A DNA stretch of 16,399 nucleotides, from contig JAQTSL010000040.1 in assembly GCA_028711355.1 (NCBI GenBank), forward strand, positions 1 to 16,399, written 5' to 3'. Source of the DNA: Rhodoferax sp. (GTDB taxonomy: Bacteria; Pseudomonadota; Gammaproteobacteria; Burkholderiales; Burkholderiaceae_C). Made by a program: the position numbers and the translations under genes. Below are positions 1-7,492 of the stretch, in pieces; the first letter of the stretch is position 1; every line of letters begins with the position of its first letter. The notes beneath the pieces were generated by a model. That model worked only from the letters and a program-made list of their open reading frames with translations, ran no database searches and was not told where the DNA came from.

Positions 1-396
1 GCAAGGTCTCAGGATTCTGGCGATCAGCACCGCCCACAGGTAGTGTGCTGGGCGCTTGGGTGCCACGGTATCGGGCGTGGGTGGGGCAGCCTCACCTTGC
101 GGCATCACCCCAAGTACGCCCTGAGCCAGCGCCGTAACCGCAGCCCGCAGTGGTGAATTCGGTGCCAGCACCCCAAAGTGGCGATGCCGATGCGTGCGTG
201 GTGGCGGCACCAGGGCCGCGATACGGGCTATCAACTCCAGCGGTGTGAGCGTAATCTCGTCTGCCCTGGCATCACGCTTGTCGCCGCTCCAGCGCAGCGC
301 GGTCGTGTGATTCGATGCAGGCACCAGCATCGACCGAGAAACCACTGTGCGGATAGCTCAAAATCGTTTCAATCGTCATCAGCGCATCTCCAGTTC
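1..396 (-). pseudogene. IS91-family transposase remnant, internally deleted, runs off left edge
   Basis: Read on the minus strand, the right part gives a segment with GFSVDAGACIESHDRAALER, and the left part gives EITLTPLELIARIAALVPPP, HRHRHFGVLAPNSPLRAAV and HYLWAVLIARI. These match the C-terminal half of IS91/IS801-type (Y2, rolling-circle) transposases as I know them. The two blocks are in different frames and about 30 residues normally between them are missing. The junction falls in bases around 285-312, where the same DNA reads as SHDRAALER in one frame and HTTALRWSGDK in the other. That is what a deletion between two short identical stretches would leave. An ATG near 396 (MTIETILSYPHSG) opens the right block, but the native N-terminus, with the zinc-finger and catalytic Tyr region, is absent. 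The C-terminal end lies outside the window. It cannot encode an active transposase. Confidence 0.8.
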
Positions 397-421
397 AAAG
401 TAAAACACCACCAGACGAGTA

Positions 422-718
422 TCACCGATCAACCATCATCAGGGTGCCGTAACTACCCGGTGCCACGGCGTGCGCCTGGCCCGCAGGCACGATGACCAGT
501 TCACCGGCCTTTACGCAAAGTACCGCCCCCGCCACCTCCAGCTTCATCACTCAGCTGATGACCAGCAGCGCTTCATCAAAATCATGGACTTCGCTGGGGT
601 ACGCCGTGCCATCCATGCGCAGTACCTTGAGGTTGGCCCCGGCGGCTTGACCGACGATGCAAGAGTGCCAGGCCACAGGCAGGTGCTCGGCAAGAAGAGG
701 AAGGTTGACTTTGTTCAT
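422..718 (-). pseudogene. Small single-domain cupin protein, interrupted by one TGA
   Basis: From the ATG at 718 the minus strand reads 98 sense or nonsense codons to a TGA at 422-424, with a single in-frame TGA at codon 56 (551-553). The protein sequence is cupin-like on both sides of the stop. The first block has YPSEVHDFDEALLVI, matching the first cupin motif with its metal-binding His and acidic residues. The second block has GELVIVPAGQAHAV, matching the second motif. The position of the TGA is usually Gly in such proteins, so a GGA-to-TGA change is the simplest explanation. Length and the lack of any fused domain suggest a small stand-alone cupin of unknown substrate. No good Shine-Dalgarno sequence precedes the ATG, which overlaps an upstream reading frame as ATGA. 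It is probably inactive. Confidence 0.7.
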
Positions 719-890
719 GCGGTGATGGTACGGCCCGCCGCCCTGCTGACACCAATCGGTCAGCAGCCCCGCCGCGTCACCGAGGTTTCTTCAACTCGCA
801 CGAAAAAATCCTCATGAAAAACGCCGTCAACTGGTTTGATATCAGCGCCGCCAATTTGGACTCGGCCCAGGCCCAGTGCGGCGTCCAGGG
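719..890 (-). pseudogene. Unidentified coding remnant upstream of the cupin gene
   Basis: The minus strand shows a protein-like stretch reading GRVQIGGADIKPVDGVFHED and then FFVRVEET. After this, either a TGA interrupts the same frame, or a frameshift leads into LGDAAGLLTDWCQQGGGPYH, which is in frame with the cupin ATG at 718. Composition and lack of repeats suggest genuine former coding sequence rather than a shadow frame, but I do not recognise the family. It ends against a short intergenic repeat near 901, so its 5' part is missing. It may have formed an operon with the cupin gene, since one of the frames ends in an ATGA overlap with it. Confidence 0.3.
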
Positions 891-900
891 CGCTGCGCTT

Positions 901-937
901 GTTATAGCTGCTTGCGCTTGTATCATGGGCACTGCAG
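901..937 (+). repeat. Short intergenic repeat, copy 1 (REP-like)
   Basis: The stretch contains TAGCTGCTTGCGC, then six bases, CAT, two bases and GCACT. The same skeleton (GCGC, 6 nt, CAT, 2 nt, GCACT) appears on the opposite strand at 14331-14381, and a looser form at 10462-10520. I recall similar sequences scattered between genes in Comamonadaceae genomes. No function is assigned. Confidence 0.45.
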
Positions 938-958
938 CACCCAAACACCCTACACCTC

Positions 959-1078
959 ATGCGCCGTGCCGACCGCCTGTTTCACATCGTTCAGCTGATC
1001 AGCGCTGCCAGAAGCGGCTTCGTGGTGTTTCATAATCGCGCTTTATTCGCGCTATTCAGGCGCGACACCATTGGTTGA
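959..1078 (+). pseudogene. N-terminal stub of a YafY/WYL-type HTH regulator
   Basis: The ATG at 959 starts MRRADRLFHIVQLI, which is the very characteristic N-terminus of YafY-like (HTH_11 plus WYL domain) transcriptional regulators. After about 14 residues the similarity stops: the frame continues for 25 unrelated residues to TGA at 1076-1078, and neither the rest of the winged helix nor a WYL domain is present. It is therefore the start of a gene whose body was deleted. The deletion endpoint lies just upstream of the TPR/barrel gene, so the old regulator promoter may now sit in front of that operon. Confidence 0.5.
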
Positions 1079-1096
1079 TGATCTGGCGGGAGGCCT

Positions 1097-2416
1097 ATGT
1101 TCATGTATCGGGTATGTGCCGCCGCGCTTGGATGCACGCTGATGGCTGGTTCAGCGGCAGCCGCTGACAACAATCCACCCAATCTGGAGGCGGCTCGTCA
1201 GTTGCTCAGCACTGGCGAGTCGGCGCAGGCGTTGGCCCAACTGGAACCCGAACTCCTGCAATTTGCGGGTCATCCGGATTACGACTATCTGATTGGGCAG
1301 GCCTGGTTGGCCCAGGGCCAAACCGGGCAAGCGTTATTTGCTTTTGAACGGGTGGTCATGGTCGACCCGTCGCACAGTGAGGCACGTCTGAAAGCCGCAC
1401 AAATCCTTCTTGACCGCGGCGATGCCGGCCATGCCCAGGAATTGTTGCAACCCCTGGTTCGCGCCACGCTGGACGCTACCCGGCGCCAGGAACTGGCGCG
1501 ATTGCTCCAGGTGCAGGCTGCGGCTGTGGCGCATGACGAAATCACCTTCAGCGGCTATATTGCCCTGGGCCTGGGCTGGGACGACAATGTGACCAGCGGT
1601 CCCGACGCGTCGGCTCTGGTCATTCCCAATTTTGGCTTGACGCCGACGGACTTGGGTAGCGCTGCGCGGGACAGTGATCTGATGGGCAGCGTCGAGACCG
1701 GTGTCACGCTGCAAAAAACATTAGCAGAGACGACCTCGCTGACGTCCAGTGGCGGCCTTAGCCAGGGCTTCAACCGAGGCCGAAAAGACATGACAGAAGG
1801 CATGGTTTACCTTGACCTGGGCTTGCAGCACCGACGCGATAACGAGATCTTCGGCGCGATGGTGATGGCGCAGGAATACCTGATGGGTGAATCGGTTTAC
1901 CGCCATTCACAGAGCGCGCGCTTGAGCTGGCGGCATCAGATGGAACGCACGTCGGCTTTGACAGGCTATGTTCAACATCTGAAATTTGATTTTCCCGAGA
2001 ATGCCATTGACAACGCGTCGCGCACGGTCTCAGGCTTGATGCAGGACGGTGCGACTGGCGAGAGGCGCTGGCGGTACGGTTTTTACGCGGGAAAAGAGGT
2101 GTCACAAGACGACATCCGCCCGCATTTCAGCTACCGCTTGTGGGGCGTGCATTTGGGCGGAACCCTGCCTGTCAATGACAAACTGTCGTGGTCCATCGCT
2201 GCGGCCTACGAAGAACGGCGCCATCTGGCAACCGATGCCTTGTATTTTGTGACGCGACTTGACACAACCCACAGCCTGGGCATTGCCGCCGACTACCAAC
2301 TGAGTCCGCATTGGCACCTGAGTCCGCGGGTTACCTACACCCGAAACGTGTCGAACCTCGCGCTTTACGATTACACACGCAACACTTTCGCGTTGCAATT
2401 GAGATGGGAATATTGA
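1097..2416 (+). CDS. TPR-domain outer-membrane beta-barrel protein
   Basis: The predicted protein (437-439 aa) has a signal peptide (hydrophobic core, then SAAAADNN, cleavage near residue 22), TPR-like helical repeats over roughly residues 28-130 (for example QAWLAQGQTGQALFAFERVV), and a C-terminal half of alternating-hydrophobicity strands rich in Tyr/Trp/Arg ending in ALQLRWEY. A terminal aromatic strand is typical of outer-membrane barrels. The architecture resembles Slam-like/DUF560 proteins (periplasmic TPR plus barrel), but I cannot assign a substrate. GGGAGG at 1088-1093 is the ribosome binding site. The ATG at 1103 has better spacing than the ATG at 1097, so the protein may be two residues shorter. 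The fecR-like gene starts 2 nt after its stop, so the two are almost certainly co-transcribed. Identity as a barrel is inferred from pattern, not from a specific family match. Confidence 0.75.
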   Translation: MFMYRVCAAALGCTLMAGSAAAADNNPPNLEAARQLLSTGESAQALAQLEPELLQFAGHPDYDYLIGQAWLAQGQTGQALFAFERVVMVDPSHSEARLKAAQILLDRGDAGHAQELLQPLVRATLDATRRQELARLLQVQAAAVAHDEITFSGYIALGLGWDDNVTSGPDASALVIPNFGLTPTDLGSAARDSDLMGSVETGVTLQKTLAETTSLTSSGGLSQGFNRGRKDMTEGMVYLDLGLQHRRDNEIFGAMVMAQEYLMGESVYRHSQSARLSWRHQMERTSALTGYVQHLKFDFPENAIDNASRTVSGLMQDGATGERRWRYGFYAGKEVSQDDIRPHFSYRLWGVHLGGTLPVNDKLSWSIAAAYEERRHLATDALYFVTRLDTTHSLGIAADYQLSPHWHLSPRVTYTRNVSNLALYDYTRNTFALQLRWEY

Positions 2417-2418
2417 TC

Positions 2419-3294
<876 letters not shown>

Positions 3295-3331
3295 TGAACG
3301 CGGGAATGTTCGGGATGGGTTCGATCCAGCC

Positions 3332-5497
3332 ATGAAGCTTTGGTGCCGACTGCCCAAGAGGCTTGCGCGGGGAATGTTGCCGGCTGCCGTGGTTTTGCTG
3401 GCGCTGTTCATCCAGTTTCAAGATCCGCAATTTCGTGCACGCATGCGCGACAACGCGTTTGACCAGTTGCAGTCATTGGCGCCGCAGCACTATCAGGAAA
3501 AACTGCCGATCCGGGTCGTTGCCATTGACGATACCAGTTTGTCCGAACTCGGGCAGTGGCCATGGCCGCGCCCGGTTCTGGCCGATCTGACGGATCAGCT
3601 GACCCGTCTGGGTGCCCGTGTCATCGCGCTGGACATCGTGCTGCCCGAGCCTGATCGGAGCTCACCCGAACAGATCGCCCGGCGTTATGCCGGGCAGCGC
3701 GTTTTGCATGACTTGCTAATCCACATGCCGGCGCACGACCAGGTGTTGGCCGAAAGCTTTGCCCGCGGCACGGTGGCGCTCGGTTTTTCGATAGCCCCGC
3801 TGGCAGTCGCCGCACCGTTGCCACCAGCCAAAGCGCGATTTCTGGTCTTTGGCGGTAGCCCGGCCAATTGGCTACCACCTTACCGCGGGGCGGTTGCCAG
3901 CTTGCCATTGCTGACCGAAGCTGCGCGCGGCAGCGGGGCGATCTCGCTGGCGCCCGGCAGCGATGGGGTGTTGCGCGCCGTGCCGTTGCTGCAACAGGTG
4001 GGTGGGGTGCTTTATCCCGAGCTGGGGCTGGAGGCGCTACGCCTGTTCAGCGGTGCAGATAACCTGGCGCTGCAGATCAGCGCAGCGGGCTTCTCGGGAT
4101 ATGGGGTGGTGCCCGGCATCCGGGGAGTCGGTATTGGTCACGCCAGCTTTCTGCCAACCGCGCCGGACGGAAAAGTCTGGCTGCATTTCAGGCCCCTGAC
4201 CACCCAGCGCTACATTTCTGCCCGCGATGTGTTGGCGGGGCGGGTTGATGCTCGCCTGATTCGGGATCACATCGTGTTTATCGGGGTCACGGCCGCGGGC
4301 TTGGGCGACACCGTAGCCAGCCCTCTGGGAGAGCTGATTCCCGGCGTCGAGGGCCATGTACAACTCGTCGAGCAGATGATGACTGGCGACTATTTGCTGC
4401 AACCAGCCTGGGAGAACGATTTTCTGGCGCTGCTGCTGTTAGCCGTTGCGCTGTCGCTCTGGTTTCTGCTGGCGCGTTGCCGGCCGGTCTGGTCGGTCAT
4501 GCTGGCGCTTGGGGTGGTGGCCGGGCTATTTGTCTTGACGGGCTGGCTGTTTGTTGCGCAGCACCTGTTGCTGGACCCGTTCTACCCGGCGCTGGCTGTC
4601 AGCGCGTTGTTTGTCAGCATGGTGATGCCCCAGTATCTGCGCACGGAGTCCGAGCAGCGCTGGATTCGTGAGGCATTTTCGCGCTATGTGTCGCCCAACC
4701 GGGTCAAACATTTGCAGGACCACCGCGATCAGATAGAACTGGGCGGCAGTTATCGCGAGTGCTCTTTTGTCATGACCGATCTGGAGGGCTTTACCGCATT
4801 GATGGAACGGCACCAGCCGGCCTTGTTGTCGGACATGCTCAACGAGTACCTTGACAACATGATTCAGATCGCCTTTCGTCATGACGGCACGCTGGACCGG
4901 ATCGTCGGGGATGCGGTGGCGGTGATGTTTTCGGCACCGCTGACGCAGACCGATCACGCCGCACGTGCGCTGGCCTGTGCCCTGGAGATGGATGCCTTCG
5001 CCCAGGCCTGCCGCCAGCGCCGGCAGTTGCAGGGCATTGCTTTTGGCCGCACCCGCATCGGAGTCAGCACCGGAACCGTGCTGGTGGGCAATTTCGGCGG
5101 CAAATCCATGCTGGACTACCGGGCGCTGGGTGATGCCGTCAACACGGCGGCGCGGCTGGAGTCGATCAACGTTCACATTGGCACCCGGGTGTGCGTCAGT
5201 GAATCAACGGTGGCCCAGTGCCCCGGTTTTGTCGGTCGACCGGTGGGGCGGCTGCTGCTCAAGGGTAAAACCGAGGCCGTTCAGGTCTACGAGCCGCTGA
5301 CGCAGGACGAGGCGCAGAGCGAGCGCGTCATCAGTTACCGGTCAGCCTATGCGTTGCTGCAGGCCCAGCAACCAGCGGCCCAAGATGCCTTTGCACGTCT
5401 GCACCAAAACTACCCCGACGACACATTGATCGCCTACCATGCCAATCGCCTGGCAGCCGGTGATACCGGGACGTTGGTGGTGATGAAAAACAAGTAA
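3332..5497 (+). CDS. CHASE2-domain transmembrane class III adenylate/guanylate cyclase
   Basis: The product is 721 aa. I start it at the ATG at 3332 (MKLWCRLPKRLARG), directly before the first membrane helix; the open frame further upstream is only low-complexity read-through of fecR. A CHASE2 periplasmic sensor fills about residues 40-350 (PIRVVAIDDTSLSELGQWPW, then RDHIVFIGVTAAGLGD). Three membrane helices follow at about 363-440, then REAFSRYVSP and the cyclase domain. Metal-binding Asp483 (MTDLEGFT) and Asp527 (IVGDAV) are present, as are transition-state Asn604 and Arg608 (LGDAVNTAARLE). The two purine-selecting positions look atypical: Arg523 where Lys is usual, and Arg597 where Asp or Thr is usual. 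The product nucleotide is therefore not certain, though cAMP is the default guess. It is the third gene of the operon, 37 nt after fecR. A short C-terminal helical tail, about residues 650-721, has no assigned role. Confidence 0.9.
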   Translation: MKLWCRLPKRLARGMLPAAVVLLALFIQFQDPQFRARMRDNAFDQLQSLAPQHYQEKLPIRVVAIDDTSLSELGQWPWPRPVLADLTDQLTRLGARVIALDIVLPEPDRSSPEQIARRYAGQRVLHDLLIHMPAHDQVLAESFARGTVALGFSIAPLAVAAPLPPAKARFLVFGGSPANWLPPYRGAVASLPLLTEAARGSGAISLAPGSDGVLRAVPLLQQVGGVLYPELGLEALRLFSGADNLALQISAAGFSGYGVVPGIRGVGIGHASFLPTAPDGKVWLHFRPLTTQRYISARDVLAGRVDARLIRDHIVFIGVTAAGLGDTVASPLGELIPGVEGHVQLVEQMMTGDYLLQPAWENDFLALLLLAVALSLWFLLARCRPVWSVMLALGVVAGLFVLTGWLFVAQHLLLDPFYPALAVSALFVSMVMPQYLRTESEQRWIREAFSRYVSPNRVKHLQDHRDQIELGGSYRECSFVMTDLEGFTALMERHQPALLSDMLNEYLDNMIQIAFRHDGTLDRIVGDAVAVMFSAPLTQTDHAARALACALEMDAFAQACRQRRQLQGIAFGRTRIGVSTGTVLVGNFGGKSMLDYRALGDAVNTAARLESINVHIGTRVCVSESTVAQCPGFVGRPVGRLLLKGKTEAVQVYEPLTQDEAQSERVISYRSAYALLQAQQPAAQDAFARLHQNYPDDTLIAYHANRLAAGDTGTLVVMKNK

Positions 5498-5540
5498 GCC
5501 GAATCTGGTGTGACCCCGAGAGAGGCTCAGCCAACACGGA

Positions 5541-6509
5541 TCAATGACGCACGCAGTTACGGCCGTCGGCCTTGGCACGGTACAACTGGGCATCGGCTGC
5601 GGCGATCAGCTCCGCGACCGAGTCACACTGGCTGACCGCGAGGCCGATGGACACGGTGATGCCTGGTAACGGGGTGGTCGCCGTCATTCCTGCCAACGCT
5701 TTGCTGTCGGGGTAGGCCACCACTTTTTTTTCGGTCGCCTGACGAATCCGCTCTGCCACGATCAGCCCGTCGTTGGCACGGGTATTGGGTAGCAGCACCA
5801 GAAACTCCTCACCGCCATAGCGGGTGACAAAGTCGTAAGGCCGAACCGTGGTTTTCAATACGTCGCTCATGGCCATCAATGCCTGATCGCCCCCCAGGTG
5901 GCCCTGCTCGTCGTTGTAGCGTTTGAAATGATCGACATCGACCATCAGGATACACAGCGGGAGATCACCCTTGCGCGCTTGTATCAACAGGCGCGCCAAC
6001 GCCCGGTCGAGCCAGCGGCGGTTGTAAAGACCGGTCAGCGGGTCGATCTGAGCCTGATCGGTCAGCTCCCAGATTTGGACACGGTCCCGCACAATGCGCT
6101 GGGTATTGGCCTTGAGCCAGTGGGTCAGCATGCGCAACAAATTGCGCGCAAACGGGTTGGCCTCAGAGACCAGCAGGTCGATCAGATCGCGGTGGATCGG
6201 AAACACCCGGCTGGTTTGATTGGCAATGATGTAAGCAGACGGATTGGAGTCGTCAATGATCGACACCTCACCCACTGAAACGCCCTGGAGCAGTTCCCGG
6301 ATCGGCGGCGATTCCGGGGAATCAAAATGGACTGACAGTGAGCCCGAGAGCAGCAAATAGACATACTGGTTTTCCTGCTCCGGGCACAGCAAAATCTCTC
6401 CAGCAACCAATTCACGCGGTGCCGCGTGCTCACTCAGGAAGGTGAGAACGGTTTCCGGCACGTCACGGAGCAAATTGGTTTGTGCCAGTTCGTCAATCAG
6501 TGTGCTCAT
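5541..6509 (-). CDS. Diguanylate cyclase with N-terminal cyclic-nucleotide-binding domain
   Basis: The ATG at 6509 is chosen because AGGAG lies 9 nt upstream; an upstream in-frame ATG at 6590 has no comparable site. The 322-aa soluble protein has a cNMP-binding (cNBD) fold at about residues 12-130 and a GGDEF domain from Asp156 (DPLTGLYNRRW). The active site is GGEEF at 232-236, with the metal-binding Asp191 in MVDVDHFK, so it should make c-di-GMP. RPYD at 223-226 sits exactly five residues before GGEEF, which is the canonical inhibitory I-site. In the cNBD the phosphate-binding cassette reads GEVSIIDDSNPSAYIIA (80-96): Gly-Glu is kept but the usual Arg is Ser91, so nucleotide binding is not assured. 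It faces the CHASE2 cyclase tail to tail with 43 nt between, and no clear terminator there. Confidence 0.93.
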   Translation of the reverse strand: MSTLIDELAQTNLLRDVPETVLTFLSEHAAPRELVAGEILLCPEQENQYVYLLLSGSLSVHFDSPESPPIRELLQGVSVGEVSIIDDSNPSAYIIANQTSRVFPIHRDLIDLLVSEANPFARNLLRMLTHWLKANTQRIVRDRVQIWELTDQAQIDPLTGLYNRRWLDRALARLLIQARKGDLPLCILMVDVDHFKRYNDEQGHLGGDQALMAMSDVLKTTVRPYDFVTRYGGEEFLVLLPNTRANDGLIVAERIRQATEKKVVAYPDSKALAGMTATTPLPGITVSIGLAVSQCDSVAELIAAADAQLYRAKADGRNCVRH

Positions 6510-6632
6510 CGGGAAGTTCTCCTGTAGGGTCAATTTTGTGGCTCTGTGCTGGCCCCGGTGTGAAGTACGCTGCTGGCGCAGTGCCGCCAATCAATGGGCA
6601 AGGCCTGAACCATAGCAGATTGTCAGCGTGCA

Positions 6633-6659
6633 TGATCTTGCCCCCGAAAAACGTACTCC
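6633..6659 (+). repeat. Left terminal inverted repeat of the IS3-family element
   Basis: It starts TGATCTTGCCCC. It pairs with 7466-7492 at 20 of 27 positions, including a second matched block ending in ACTCC. Confidence 0.85.
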
Positions 6660-6697
6660 ATAGCTGATGTTCAAATTCAGACATTGGAGAAGACAAG

Positions 6698-7003
6698 ATG
6701 AGCCAAAGGAAAGATGGACAAGCGCGTGGGCAATAAACGCTTGAATTCAAGCTGGAAGCGGTTCGACTGGTCAAGGGCGGGCAGAGCGTGCCTGTGACGG
6801 CCAAGATACTGGGCGTGCCAACGCAAACACTTGGCAACTGGGTTCGCCTCAGCAGCAAGGGTCAACTCACGGGTGCAGACGACAAGCCGGTCAGTCAGGA
6901 GCAAATGGAACTGGCCCGGCTGCGGGCAGAACTCTCCAGGGTCAAGATGGAGCGCGACATCTTAAAAAAAGCGACGGCGTAGTTCGCGCGGGAAGCGCTG
7001 TGA
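6698..7003 (+). pseudogene. IS3-family transposase OrfA, with two nonsense codons
   Basis: From the ATG at 6698 (GGAGA upstream) the frame reads MSQRKDGQARGQ, then TAA at 6734-6736, then TLEFKLEAVRLVKGGQS and the rest of an HTH_Tnp_1 protein with the leucine-rich KMERDILKKATA end. A second stop, TAG at 6980-6982, sits where relatives have Tyr (KKATAYFA), and the expected stop TGA is at 7001-7003. Both extra stops are single-base changes from Tyr codons. A7 at 6964-6970, on AAA AAA codons, is placed as the programmed -1 frameshift site of IS3 elements, and orfB is in the -1 frame. The TAG lies after that site and would not affect a fused OrfAB, but the TAA at codon 13 would. Confidence 0.8.
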
Positions 7004-7453
7004 AGTACGCCTGGATAGCCAAGCACAAGACCCGCTGGCCGGTCACGTTGACGCGCGAAGTGCTGGAAGTCAGCGCCAGTGGCTACTTCGAGCACTGGCG
7101 GCGCAAAGACACCAGCAAGCCCAGCGAGCCGGGGGCGAGCAAACGCATCAGCGACGAAATCCTGCTGGTACACATCCGTGCCATCCACGCCGAAGTCAAG
7201 CAGGAATACGGCTGGCCAAAAATGTGCAAGGAACTGGTGGCCCGAGGTATCCGGGTCGGCAAAGAGCGTGTCAGAAGACTGATGCAACGCCACGGCATCA
7301 AGGCCAGAGGCAAGAGGAAATTTGTTGTCACCACCGACAGCAAACACAGGCTGCCCATTGCAGAAAACTTGCTGGAGAGAAACTTCACGCCCGAGGCACC
7401 CAACCAGGCAACGCTGGACAGCGGCCCAGCAGCAAGACAGGAAGTCCGCATAA
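7000..7453 (+). pseudogene. IS3-family transposase OrfB, DDE core deleted
   Basis: The frame opens at the GTG at 7000 overlapping the orfA stop, reading MKYAWIAKHKTRWPVTL and then an HTH_21 region (EYGWPKMCKELVARGIRVGK, RRLMQRHGIKA). Similarity runs up to LLERNFTPEAPNQ at about 7408. Relatives continue here with the W-x-x-DITY block and the DDE residues, and all of this is absent. In another frame the next bases give QRWTAAQQQDRKSA and a TAA at 7451-7453, which resembles the normal C-terminal end of OrfB. The simplest reading is an internal deletion of some 500 bp joining residue ~135 to the last ~15 residues out of frame. Without the DDE triad it cannot transpose unaided, although the intact ends could be used in trans. 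Confidence 0.8.
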
Positions 7454-7465
7454 CGGGCGGCTCAA

Positions 7466-7492
7466 GGAGTGCGGAAAACAGGGGCAAGATCA
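7466..7492 (-). repeat. Right terminal inverted repeat of the IS3-family element
   Basis: Read on the minus strand from 7492 it begins TGATCTTGCCCC, identical to the left end over 12 bases. The first three bases, TGA, are the stop codon of the S9 peptidase gene. Confidence 0.85.

Larger units (their letters stand above)
6633..7492 (+). mobile_element. IS3-family element, internally deleted, both ends present
   Basis: The left end begins TGATCTTGCCCC at 6633, and its reverse complement ends the element at 7481-7492. Over the outer 27 bases the two ends match at 20 positions, the first 12 perfectly. Inside are orfA and the first part of orfB in the order and frame of IS3-family elements. At 860 bp it is well short of the usual 1.2-1.5 kb because most of the catalytic part of orfB is gone. 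The 3-4 bases flanking the two ends (TGCA left, AGAT right) do not match, so no target duplication is visible. Confidence 0.85.

Noticed and set aside
5498..5540. Possible bidirectional terminator between the convergent cyclase genes
   Set aside because: No stem of convincing length followed by a T-run was found in the 43-bp gap.
6560..6600. Sigma-54-like spacing (GG-N10-GC) upstream of the diguanylate cyclase gene on the minus strand
   Set aside because: Only GGCAC and the GC match; the -12 element reads CAGC in place of TTGC, which is within chance in GC-rich DNA.
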